Source: Termitomyces sp. T153 (lineage: Eukaryota > Basidiomycota > Agaricomycetes > Agaricales > Lyophyllaceae). Taken from it: DNA of 64,000 nt. Positions 47,901 to 57,871 of this stretch are shown here, piece after piece. The translations under genes were made by a program, and so were the position numbers. The stretch lies in contig JACKQL020000043.1 of the NCBI GenBank assembly GCA_018296165.2, forward strand, positions 186,001 through 250,000. Reading direction: 5' to 3'. The notes below the pieces were generated by a model. That model was not told the DNA's origin, did no database searches, and was given only the letters and a program-made list of their open reading frames with translations. How positions within the stretch are numbered: position 1 is the first letter of the stretch; each line of letters begins with the position of its first letter.

Positions 47901-50496
47901 CTGCTTGATGATGGACGTCAGGCTCATGGAGCAAGATCGACTTGCTTTGGTCACCTTTGGCACGGGACCAATTATTGATGTCAACACATGTGTCACACTT
48001 TGTCCATGTGACTTTTTTCACATGTCACGGGTGACAAGTAAAAACCTGTCTATGTGGAGGGTTTTTGGTTAGGGTTTTTTAGTTGGTCAGGTTCTTAGTT
48101 AGGATTTTTGGTTAAAATTTTTTGGTTGGTTAGGGTTCTTGGTTAGGGTTTCGATTAAAGTTTTTGGCTAGAGCTCGGTTAGAGTGTTGTTAGAGCTTTG
48201 GGGTGAAGGACAGGTATATTATTTTCTGCGTCACACATTATGTTTACATAAACGATACGGTTGACAATTAAGGAAGTCGTGTTTGACGTCTGAGATTAAA
48301 TTCGATATTCCGAATTTCCCAAAGCTCGCGGCAGTTTTACATATCTTTCACCCGGCCTTCAGTATCTTCTATCGCATGTTGATATTTCCCGCTATCGTCT
48401 GATTTTGCCCGCAGTCTCCGTGTTGATTTAACTTTGGGGCGTCGCAGATTACGTCTTTTGTTACTGGAGTTATCTCAGCTTGGAATACAAGTCCAATATC
48501 TGATGTTTTGTGCGCGCGTATTTCCCATTCGTGCAGTCTTTCGAGCGACATGGTAACTGAGAACTGCGGCTGAACGAGTCAACATTACTGAGGTTATTCA
48601 GGTTATTCAATTTGCTCTTCGAATACTCAAAAGACCTCTATTTTAACAGACATGCACGAGTGTTCAGCCCAGGCACATGACAAGGACCAGCCACCGGCGA
48701 CTCCCGTTTTGTGGCTTTCTCCCACATCGGACGTCCTCATAATACCTAAACGATTACATAGTTGGTGAGACCCTTCGAGATTTGAATTCGGCCCTTGCCC
48801 CCACGCAGATTGATTTCTTTGACAAGAAAGTCCACCAGCGGATTCTCGCCAGGGACACTCTCCGCCGGTGGCTTCGTGAACCTCCCCTTACGGTGGCTTT
48901 GACGCAGGCCCTCCCTGACACCTTTTCAAGTTCATTCACCTTCCTCATCTTGACAGGTCACGTTTGAGTTCTTCGAAACGGGTCTGGTGAGCGACAGGAG
49001 CCATTATCACCCTCTCGTTTCTGAAGACGCGTGAGTGTTGCCTTGCTGTGGTTCATAAAACTTTCCTGCCCTCAAATGTAGATTGTCGTAAAACTGCGTC
49101 ATACACAATTGGTAGACCGGTGACCGTTCCCTCAACGGAGACGAGCTCCATTCGAGACTTGTATCCGCAGAAGGCTGGTTACCAGTCAACACAATTGTCT
49201 ATGTTTCAAGATATATAGACCGGCATCAAGCTCCTGCACCATCTCCACAAGTATGTGTGCTTGCTGACCCTGTAATTAAGCTTCTCTTAACCTTTATCAA
49301 CTTGGACGGGTAGGTTATGTTCATTCATGGTCACGGGGTATCGGAGGTTTTGAATGTTTGTCACGATAAAATAGTTGTCACTGTCGGTCTCTGCGGTCTG
49401 TAATTTTGCAGAAATCACTAGTGTGGACGACGGACTATGTGAACGCCAAAATTGATCGTGGTTACAGCATGTTAAATCGAGTTGCCCTCGTAGCTAGCGC
49501 CGTGGATTATGTCTACTTGAGAGAGAGTCTTATCATCTACTATACTATATTACACCTGTGACTGGGACGTTTCATTCTTAGTACTTACTAACTCGGAGTC
49601 ATTTGCATATACAGTAATTCACTTATAGAATTCTTCATAGTTGAAGGTTGTTCCGCGAATGAACAATCGGGGCCCGGACTACATATAGTCTGAGACTGGC
49701 TGCATCCCCACATACCAGTATCAGTAAACGAGAAGGGGTCTAGGTATCATTATGGAACGTACTTTATAAAATAATTTTTTTTAGTAGGTCAATTGAAGGC
49801 TCGAGTGGTGTATCCCTAGGCCCTCGATTCACGATGATTGAGATTTGATGGGCACGACAATCGCCTACTGCAAGCCTACTGTCGTCTACTATCCAAAGCT
49901 TATTCCTGGGATCGAACGACTTGGACTATGCTTAGGAATAGAGTTCATCAATCCTTCTTCATCATCGTCGCAGTTTTTCTGATCATGATAAACTTTGGAC
50001 AAGTTCTCAGTATGTGTGCCCGTCCCATCCCAACAACCACAAAAGTCCGTTCTGATGTATTCCCACGCTCAATCAATACAATACAAATGAACTCGGTCTC
50101 AATAATGATCCCGCAGTAATCGACAAAACTGCCATCCGTTTCTTGACACATTCCTTCATAACCGATTTCTTCCGTCCCTCTTTTGAAAGCCTTGTAACTT
50201 CCGTTAATCTACCCCATACAACAGAGAAGTTGTAACGCACGATTCTACCAATTGGTATCCGCGACTACTGCAAAACGTGTCGGTATATTTGAGATGCTAT
50301 AAGCTCACAGCGATTGACGATACATCTCACAGCAAGGCCTCTGTAAATTGATTGTGCTAGATTGTCTGCTACGGCCTTTCGGCTCTTTCCCCAGAATTTT
50401 CTCTTGTGCGACTCGTGTGCACAATCTTCGATCTCTCCGGAAACCGTATTGTTGATAACACGATTTTGCAGCAGCAAAGATTTCTTTGACAAAATC
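44997..50496. other. Long gene-poor region
   Basis: 5.5 kb without a supported gene. It contains the HMG gene's 3' flank, many chance ORFs of 60-90 codons, a degenerate telomere-like GT-rich repeat at 48055-48205, and scattered protein-like pieces between 48780 and 50260 (for example QVTFEFFETGLVSDRSHY near 48958 and SWDRTTWTMLRNRVHQSF near 49901) that may be relics but match nothing I recognise. Confidence 0.35.
48055..48205 (+). repeat. Degenerate GGTTAGGGTTTTT-type tandem repeat (telomere-like)
   Basis: The plus strand repeats variants of ggttagggttttt / ggttagggttcttggttaggg about eight to ten times over 150 bp, drifting to gttagagtgttgttagagc at the right end. The unit resembles the fungal telomere repeat TTAGGG but with expanded T runs and mutations. 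It is either an old interstitial telomeric tract or an unrelated GT-rich minisatellite. Confidence 0.6.
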
Positions 50497-51225
50497 ATGA
50501 CGGATCTCACCGTTTTGATATCCCCACTGCCTTTATATCCTGCGATGAAACCAAGTTTCACCTTTGGGAGTAGAACACCTCAATCAGCCAGCCGTCCAAT
50601 CATGGTTACGTTGGAGACAGAGAAAGAACCAGATAATGAACAAGGATCTGTGAATGAAGATGAACCTTCTTTGTCGTCACCACCGAGAAAAAGCCGGTCA
50701 CCCAGAAGGTATGATTCGGCATTGCTTTCTCCACCCCCACATACTTGGAAGTCGCGCCCGCGCCCACGGCATCGACCTAGTCGCTCCCAGAGTGCGCCGC
50801 CGGAGAGAAGGATACGAAGGGAAGAGGAAATAGTGGATGCCGCAGAAGAAAAGCCGATCGAGCTTGCGCCTCTTGATTTTATGCAACCGAAGCCTCCAGG
50901 GAGTGTTACAGCTTTTCCTTCTGTTCCGACCACGCGAGGAGGCGAACTTATACGACCACCCCCACCCTTACGTGAGTCTTTTTCAATGAACCCAGTTAGG
51001 TTTTTTGTCTCAGGTCTCCTTTTAGTTCGTCCGACTACTTTCTGGCGCAAGACCCGGAAATCAGGAGTATCTGGCCCCTCTTACTCTCCTTCTTCCCATC
51101 TTATTCGTCGTTCAACTTTCATCGCCGCCGGGCTCACTTTCGACTCACCTGTACACGATCTCAGTGCCCTCTGTGTGGAGAGTCGAGTCGGATTCATCGT
51201 TATTCCCCCTGAACAGCTGCTATAG
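50497..51225 (+). CDS. Pro/Arg/Ser-rich protein of unknown function
   Basis: An open frame of 242 codons from the ATG at 50497 (MTDLTVLISPLPLYP); another in-frame ATG lies at 50545 (MKPSFTFGSR), and the frame stays open back to 50362. The product is low-complexity: acidic, then SSPPRKSRSPRRYDSALL and RPRPRHRPSRSQSAPPERR, resembling SR-type disordered regions, then ELAPLDFMQPKPPG. A 42-nt stretch from about 50971 (gtgagt) to 51012 (ttgtctcag) has good splice signals and is a multiple of three, so the frame holds either way. A different frame after 51013 reads SSDYFLAQDPEIRSIWPLLL, which looks more protein-like, so the 3' part of this model may be wrong. It stops 10 bp before the next start. 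No domain recognised. Confidence 0.5.
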   Translation: MTDLTVLISPLPLYPAMKPSFTFGSRTPQSASRPIMVTLETEKEPDNEQGSVNEDEPSLSSPPRKSRSPRRYDSALLSPPPHTWKSRPRPRHRPSRSQSAPPERRIRREEEIVDAAEEKPIELAPLDFMQPKPPGSVTAFPSVPTTRGGELIRPPPPLRESFSMNPVRFFVSGLLLVRPTTFWRKTRKSGVSGPSYSPSSHLIRRSTFIAAGLTFDSPVHDLSALCVESRVGFIVIPPEQLL

Positions 51226-51235
51226 TGAAAAGGGG

Positions 51236-52978
51236 ATGCTAACAAGGGTTTTTCTCGTTGTGTGTATCTTTGTGGGATCATGTATATTGCCAGCTGCGTC
51301 CTCTGGTGAGGTCGAGGCTCATGGGGCCAAGGACGTCCACTTTCGGCGGCAAGTTGTGATACCCCAGCCCACCATCAACCCCAGCCCATCATCACCCCTT
51401 ATTGGAGTTTCGCCGGTGTCTGTCCCAGTCAATACGCCCACGCCTGCACCTAGGCCCTCATCCATGCTCTCGAACTCGCCCATCGTGGAGATAACCATTG
51501 TAATAACCGGGCCTTCTGTCAGGACATCACCGACCTTGTCACCCTCAAGCTCTCCGTCCAATACAAGCCAGGTTACGGCTTCTCAAGCGCAGTCAGAACC
51601 TCAGCGAAAGTTTATCCTCCTTTATTTGGTGCCTGTATTCGTGGTTCTCGGCATTCTATGGGGAGCTCTTGCAGCGTGGCTAACGTACAAATGGCTCATG
51701 CGGCGATACAAGGCTCGGGACAACATTCTTATTGGTGGTCCCCGTTATGTCCCGGCTGCAAGTGATCTTGAGGGTGGAAAGTCGCCGCAGATGCACGAAA
51801 TGCGGGTCGTGGCTTTCCCCTGGCCTGATCTCAAGCACGCCGGTAAGGAGTTTGGGAGGCACAAGGATAACGAGGATGATCCATTTCTTCTTCCGCCTTC
51901 GCCGACAGCACAGAAGGCTGGGAGGATGAAATCGGCGCGATCTACGACGACTGAGTATTCGGATGTGACCTATGCGCTAGAGACGGACGACGAAGGCAAA
52001 AAGGAGGATGTTCCCTGGGAGAACTTGAGACATAAGAGCATCAAGCGGGGGATTTTGGCGGAGGTGCAGAAGGAGGGTAATCGTATCGATTCCTTGCGGC
52101 CGGCAGGTACTATTCGTAATACGGGCACGGGGGTTGGGAAGGCGGTTGAACGAAGGGTATCGCGACACAAACGAACAGACTCGGACCATCTCATCAACGA
52201 TATTGCCCAAATGCTCACCGAGGCTGATTCTCGTGATTTCTCCAACGCCAGGCCTCCGAACTCCCGTACAGATTCTGCGGTCACTACTGTATCCCTCGTC
52301 TCTACGACCACTGCAGGGGATAAGACGCAGTGGAAGCCCGGCAAAGGTTTCAGGATCGTGGAAGAGTCTCCTCTCTCGTCTCGTGGTCCAACCCCCGCAC
52401 CACCCGATGATTCTGTTGCGTTCGGTATGAGAGATCGATACACTCATGCCCCGGTACGACACGATACCAGTCGCAGCACGAGTCCCGTCAAAGGCGTTAC
52501 TGCCCCATCGACTCCCGTTCGTCCCCACGCCGACGTCCTCCCGCAGAGCCCTCCTCAGATCACCAGCCCTCTCTTAGAGAACAGTTTATGCTTCACACCA
52601 AAACGTCCTCCGAGGGCTTCGAGGTCTCCTTCGACGACGCCCAATAGCACCAAGCGGCCCGACACTTCCAGGAAGCTGCGTTCCCTGAAACAGCCACAGC
52701 TTCCTCTCCCCGGTTATGGAAATGATATCAACTCTCCTCGACCTGATATGTATCGTGGCCGATTTGCGAAGTCTCCTAAGAAGCCTCAGAGGCCTCCAAT
52801 GACGTCGAAGAGTTCGTCTTCGTCCAGCGCGTACTCACGGGACGCGGATGGGAGGGCGGTGCAGGCGATTCAGAGGGTCGATGACATTGTAGAGCGGAGC
52901 TGGGGTGCACGGGACCTGGGTAATGAGGGCGTAAGGACTTTGAGTCCTACCGGTTTTGGAAGGTCGACTGGTAACTGA
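51236..52978 (+). CDS. Single-pass membrane protein with signal peptide and long disordered cytoplasmic tail
   Basis: I choose the ATG at 51236 because it begins a clear signal peptide (MLTRVFLVVCIFVGSCILPA); the frame is open from 51164. A short ectodomain rich in Ser, Thr and Pro follows, likely O-glycosylated, then a transmembrane helix (FILLYLVPVFVVLGILWGAL) and a basic stop-transfer (RRYKARDN). About 400 residues of charged disordered tail follow, with Ser/Pro-rich kinase-type sites (SRSTSPVKGVTAPSTP) and a C-terminal VQAIQRVDDIVERSWGAR helix. Intronless from the chosen start. This type I layout resembles fungal cell-surface sensors or Axl2-like proteins, but I recognise no family domain. 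Its last 236 bp and the following 600 bp are duplicated at 57096-57871. Confidence 0.8.
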   Translation: MLTRVFLVVCIFVGSCILPAASSGEVEAHGAKDVHFRRQVVIPQPTINPSPSSPLIGVSPVSVPVNTPTPAPRPSSMLSNSPIVEITIVITGPSVRTSPTLSPSSSPSNTSQVTASQAQSEPQRKFILLYLVPVFVVLGILWGALAAWLTYKWLMRRYKARDNILIGGPRYVPAASDLEGGKSPQMHEMRVVAFPWPDLKHAGKEFGRHKDNEDDPFLLPPSPTAQKAGRMKSARSTTTEYSDVTYALETDDEGKKEDVPWENLRHKSIKRGILAEVQKEGNRIDSLRPAGTIRNTGTGVGKAVERRVSRHKRTDSDHLINDIAQMLTEADSRDFSNARPPNSRTDSAVTTVSLVSTTTAGDKTQWKPGKGFRIVEESPLSSRGPTPAPPDDSVAFGMRDRYTHAPVRHDTSRSTSPVKGVTAPSTPVRPHADVLPQSPPQITSPLLENSLCFTPKRPPRASRSPSTTPNSTKRPDTSRKLRSLKQPQLPLPGYGNDINSPRPDMYRGRFAKSPKKPQRPPMTSKSSSSSSAYSRDADGRAVQAIQRVDDIVERSWGARDLGNEGVRTLSPTGFGRSTGN

Positions 52979-53586
52979 ATGCTTTTTGATTGGGCTGTAA
53001 ACATCTTGCATGGACCGACCTACACATCTTGGAACTATACACTTTACAGGTTTTTTCCCTCTTGCGATTTCGTTAATTGATAAATCTGCTTGGATCTGGA
53101 TTTGTGTTTTTGGAACTATGAATTATCACTAGCTTATTATGTCTTGTCTACTTGCTCAATACTATATGCCGTCTAGTGGCCTCTGGCTAGAATTTGCATG
53201 TACGGAGTAATGAGTGAAAATTTGGAAACTAGGTGTCATCGCATATTTCATGCTATGCTTTGATTGGTGTAATGGTTGCTTCCTAACTATTTACAGCAAC
53301 GTCCTTGACTGGGACATAGGCCATGCAACTTTTCTTAAACCTCCTAGCTGGTCAAATGAAACAAGAATAGGCTTGTGCTTCAAGCATGGCTGGTGACAAT
53401 ATTATAATGGAATTTAATCCATTTCGTGCTTCCTATTGACTAGATTTGACTCAAGATACACAAAAAGAAATCAACAAGAAATCATGATCACTAACAGCAA
53501 TCACCACGGCAACTCCAATGGTGTAGGCAAATTTTTTCCGAGAACACGTTCAGCCTTGCCAATGTCTCTACTAATTTTGCTGAGGA
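52743..53586 (+). repeat. Segmental duplication, copy A
   Basis: Direct repeat partner of 57096-57871. It covers the end of the membrane-protein gene, the convergent intergenic spacer, and about 20 nt matching the 3' end of the short-chain dehydrogenase gene. Long identical blocks include tttgtgtttttggaactatg and cactagcttattatgtcttg. Confidence 0.9.
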
Positions 53587-53656
53587 CCATCCTCAAGTGT
53601 TTCACTAGTACCACCTTAGGGTACTATCTTGTCAAGTCTATGTTTAGCATTAGCAC

Positions 53657-54130
53657 TGTAAGGGGATGAGCATTCCGTGGATAAACCCCACAAAAGGTGA
53701 GCTGTCACCTGTGACAAGTGAGAGTTGAAGGAGCAAGAAGCAGCTAAGAGTCAGGCAAGGGGTGAGTGCAGCGAGCCAAAGGTGAGTAGTGACACTGGAG
53801 CTCTGACAGTTGGATCAATGGATAGACCTTGTGAACACTACTATTGTTTGGTCTGAGGATATTCTATCCTGCATACTGTCCTATATACTACATTGCTAGT
53901 AATGATGACTAACATTATACCTATTCATTGGCCTGCAGTATGTAATGGAGAATGACTAACATTAATCAATACTGAGTAATGTCTGAGCATGTGATTCATG
54001 GAAGGCAACTAATGTGAACAGAAGGGTGCAGGGCATAACAGGAGGCCTGTCAGATGAGCTAGAATGGTGGATCATCCTTGACCAAGCCTGGAATAGAATC
54101 AAACAGTCCTAAAGTGACCATCCCCTTACA
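53657..54130. mobile_element. Solo LTR (474 bp) with 5-bp target duplication
   Basis: It begins TGTAAGGGGATG and ends CATCCCCTTACA, perfect 12-nt inverted ends with the TG...CA borders of retrotransposon LTRs. AGCAC lies immediately on both sides (53652-53656 and 54131-54135), a 5-bp target duplication as made by Ty3/gypsy or copia integrases. No second LTR or internal region belongs to it, so it is most simply a solo LTR left by recombination. Confidence 0.88.
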
Positions 54131-54135
54131 AGCAC

Positions 54136-57095
54136 CTACAGCTAGTTTTGTTTTGTTATTGTCCCTTTTTTCTAATGCCCTTCACTATCCCTAGCCTCTT
54201 TGGTCCAGCTTTGCTAGCAAATTCTGTCTGGCAACTCTGTATCTGCTCTAGCTAGGTTTACTCACAGAGTTCCCCTTCTTTGCTACTAGTTTCTGCTGAC
54301 CTTGTGCTAGTGGCCTAGCACCACTTGTACTTAGCAGGCTTTCTGGGACCCAGCTTGACTTGCACCCTCATTTTCTATAGTCCATTTGTACTCTACTTGC
54401 AAAACTGCTAGTTGTTGTGTCCTCAGAGGTGGGTTGCCCAGGTTCTTCAGAAGATCCTGAGTCCATTGGGCAAACTCAGCTTGTAAGAGCCAGAGTTCCC
54501 ATGGGACCTTGTTGTGGTGCTGGATATAGGCTGTGAGCTGCTCCTGTTGCCAGAGCAAAGGATCCCTGTCTATTCCAGATGTGTTTTCTTGTCCAGGGTT
54601 TGTGAGGGGACTGGGGTCAGCCAGAGCTGTCCCAGTTCCTTAGTGAGGGGGGGAGGGGGCTGGGGTTCCACAGGTGCAAATGGGGGTTGGGGGCCCTCTG
54701 TTATCATCCCAGCATACACCAGAGCCACTGCAGATAGGCCAGTACCTGCATACAATGGCCTGGGGGTGGCTGAAGGGGCTATCATAGTGGGCTGCCCTCC
54801 CATATAGATCCACTAGTTGGGGCTTTGTGTGTTGGGAGGAGACATCAAGTGCCAGCTGGGGGTGGGCCCCTGACTGACAGATGGTCCTAGCAGAAATCCA
54901 TATTAGTCCATTGGCAAGTAGTCACTTGAATTGGTGGCTGCAAAGCTGTTGAGGTGCAGAGGGGAGTGCTGGAGGTTGGGGGTGCTGGGTACCAGAGATA
55001 TCTGGGGGAAGGGGGGGGGGTGTGATGGCATTGAGGATGGATAAGATAGCACAGGGGTCTCAGAGATTAGGGAATAAATCAGGGAAGATTAAGGGGGAGG
55101 TGATAAAGGTGTGTGGGGATCTTGGAGACTGGAAAATGTATCAGGGAATTCAGTGGAAGGGGTAGTATTGTAGAAGTGACCAGGAACTATGCTTCAAAAG
55201 GGCTTGGGTTGGGAATTTGCTGCAAATGCCTTGGCAATATGTTGAGAAGTGGTCTGACCTGGCCTGGATCTCTGCCACTGTAGGAGGGCAGAGAGTCATA
55301 ACATAGATCCTATCACATACCTCAATGGTTTTGTCTGGAGACTCAAGGTCTGGAGCACTGGCAGATTCCCCTTTGCATTCAACTTCCTCCTGAGGTTCAT
55401 ACCCAACACCTTGGACATCCTTGTAGATTGCCTCTCTATGAGGTAATGCCAGAGGGGGGGGATCCAGAAGGTCAAGATCAGCATAAGGAAGATGCTTGAT
55501 GCAACAGGCATGCATGGCAGCATGCTTGCAAAACCTTTCCTTTATGCTCCTTGTAGGCTTCTTCTGCATAAGTCATGCAATGATGAGGACAGCATCTCAT
55601 TTTCACCTCACCCTGAGTTCAGTCAATCTCAGGGTTATGTTCATGTAACCAGGTGAACTCCAGAATCATGTCTTGCTTTACTAAACTAGTGACAGCAAAA
55701 GCAGCTTGCTCAAAGTGGTCCTGGTAACAAAGAACCAGGTCCACCACAGAAGGAATAGAGCCAGCTTCATTGAATGTGCCATCAACATTGTATATAGGGA
55801 TAGGATGAGAGAGAGGGCAAGTGGTAAAATGATGCTGTTGCACATAATCTGTGCCAAGGAAGAGGCTTGTTGCTCCACTGTCAAATAGGGCAACAACACT
55901 TTGGGTCTGCTGGGGTCCATTGTCTCAATTTCTACCTGTAGCTTCAAGGAGTTCACAGAAGGGGTGGAAGCAACAATACAGCAATAGGAGAGACAACATT
56001 CCTATGTAGGAATCTGAGAGCATGAGTTGGGAGGTGTATTCCTAGCTAACACTTTAGCTGGGAGGGGGGTTTGTATGTTAGAGGGGGGGCTTATTATTCT
56101 GGGCATAGTATTAAGGACAGCAACAGATATATTTGCCATGGACAGGAGAGCAAAAAAATTAGCAACAGGCATTGGGAGTCATCTGTTGCCTAATTAAAAA
56201 TCCTCCTCAAACTCTATGGGCACAACCTCCAATGTAAAGAGGCAGCACACTTCCAGCCCTCGAGGACAGTAATGGGCAAAGTGGCCAGTTTCACAGTGTT
56301 GACACAACAGAGTAGAAGATTGCTGCCAGGAGGTGTCAACATCCATAGGGACTCCCTGGGGTAAGGAACACATGAGGGCTGGTAGAGCATAGATAGGAGC
56401 AACATGAGATGGAGTGGAAAGGGTTGCACCCACTTGTGGGGCCACTAGAGCATGCATAAAGAGGAGACTCAGAGAGTTAATCCACCACAAGTAAAGGAAG
56501 CATGTGGGGTGGTAGTGGGGTGCTATATCCATTGCAGCTCACACTGCAGTCCCATCAGCTGCCACTGCTCATGTGTCACCTTGTACCAAGTGTCAACATG
56601 CTCATTTGTCTGGGTGCCCCTCAGCCATACTATCAATACAATCTATGAGAGAGGGGTGGAGTCCATTGTGGAAGGTCAGGCAAAGCTACAGACCATCAGG
56701 ATATCCAGCCTGCTTGTTAAGGCACAGAACAAATTGATGTACTCATCTAGCAACTGCTTCCCTTGACCATACTGGTTTTGGTCTCAAAGAAAAAGAGCTG
56801 CAGTCTTGGCAGAGGGGAAAGAACTTGGCTCAGATCTCCTTCTCAAACTCCATTCAGCCAGTGAAGCTCTCTACTCCTCTGGAGTGTCAAAATATGTGTA
56901 ATGTGTAGATTAATGTAAGGGCAATGTCTGCAAGCTGTGGCTCAATCACACAACTGGCAGAGGGAGATCCAAAGTCTATTCAGCATCTATGAGAAGTTCT
57001 AGAGTTCTAGCTACTCACCTGGTAGAGGGAGGTCCAAAGAGAACAAGTCTAAGGATTTCCAATGTCAGTGTTTGGAAAATTTACTATTAAGCTTT
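54136..57095 (-). mobile_element. CpG-depleted Ty3/gypsy retrotransposon relic (gag and protease parts)
   Basis: Minus-strand reading gives, in order, a gag end with a degenerate zinc knuckle (CQHCETGHFAHYC at about 56272-56310, one residue short of the usual spacing), and a retropepsin domain with DSGA at 55871-55882, followed by PIPIYNVDGTFNEAGSI and VTSLVKQDMILEFTWLHEHN. That block is typical of mushroom gypsy polyproteins. A stop at 55619 stands where the family has Trp (TGG to TGA). A frame with IYKDVQGVGYEPQEEVE continues to 55150. Reverse transcriptase, RNase H and integrase are absent. The stretch 54136-55140 holds another low-complexity fragment (KVPWELWLLQAEFAQWTQDL) that I cannot place. 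By eye only one CpG (56261) occurs in the whole stretch. Non-functional. Confidence 0.82.
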
Positions 57096-57280
57096 CTGAT
57101 ATGTATTGTGGCAGATTTGCAAAGTCTCCTAACAAGCCTCAGAGACCTCTGGTGCAGGCAGTTCAAAGGGTCGATGACATGTAGAGTGGAGCTGGGGTGC
57201 ACGGGACCTGGGTAATGAGGCCCGCCTGAGAGCGTAAGGACTTTGAGTCCTACCGGTTTTGGAAGGTCGACTGCTAACTG
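57096..57280 (+). pseudogene. Duplicated 3' fragment of the membrane-protein gene
   Basis: Corresponds to the last 60 or so codons of the gene ending at 52978, from DMYRGRFAKSPKKPQRPP onward, with an internal deletion, an in-frame stop and a small insertion (gcccgcctga) before the conserved LSPTGFGRST block. No start or promoter. Confidence 0.85.
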
Positions 57281-57871
57281 ATCTTTCTTTGATTGGGTTG
57301 TCAATATCATGCATAGACCGACCTACACACTTTGGAACTATACACTTTACAGGCTTGTTTTCTTTTTGGGATTTTGTTATTGATACATCTGCTTGGATCT
57401 TGGATTTGTGTTTTTGGAACTATGAATTATCACTAGCTTATTATGTCTTGTCTACTTGCTCAATACTATATGCCGTCTAATGGCCTCTGACTAGAATTTG
57501 GATGTACGGGGTAATGAGTGAAAACTTGGACACTAGGCGTCATCACATAGTTCCATGCTATACTTTGATTGGTGTATGGTTGCTTCCTGACTATTTACAG
57601 CAACGTCCTTGACTGGGACATAGGCTCATGCAACTCTTCTTACGCCTCCTAGCTGGTCAAATGAAACCAGAATAGGCTTGTGCTTCAAACATGGTTGGTG
57701 ACAATATTTATAATGGAATTTAATCCCATTTCGTGTTTCGATGCACAGAAAAGAAATCGACAAGAAACATGGTAACTAACAGCAATCACCACGGCAACTC
57801 CAGTGGTGTAGGCAAATTTTTTCCGAGAACACGTTCAGCCTCGCCGATGTCCCTATAAACTTTGTTGAGGA
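57096..57871 (+). repeat. Segmental duplication, copy B
   Basis: Matches 52743-53586 in the same orientation with roughly 90 percent identity by eye, plus an internal deletion of about 60 nt within the former coding part. The coding remnant is interrupted by a stop (GATGACATGTAG near 57173), so it is a 3' gene fragment. Its right end runs into the real 3' end of the dehydrogenase gene, which suggests this end is at the ancestral position. Confidence 0.9.

Noticed and set aside
50580..51050. 156-codon minus-strand ORF
   Set aside because: Antisense shadow of the Pro/Arg-rich coding frame; composition mirrors it.
51970..52528. Two overlapping minus-strand ORFs of 157 and 183 codons
   Set aside because: Antisense shadows of the membrane-protein tail.
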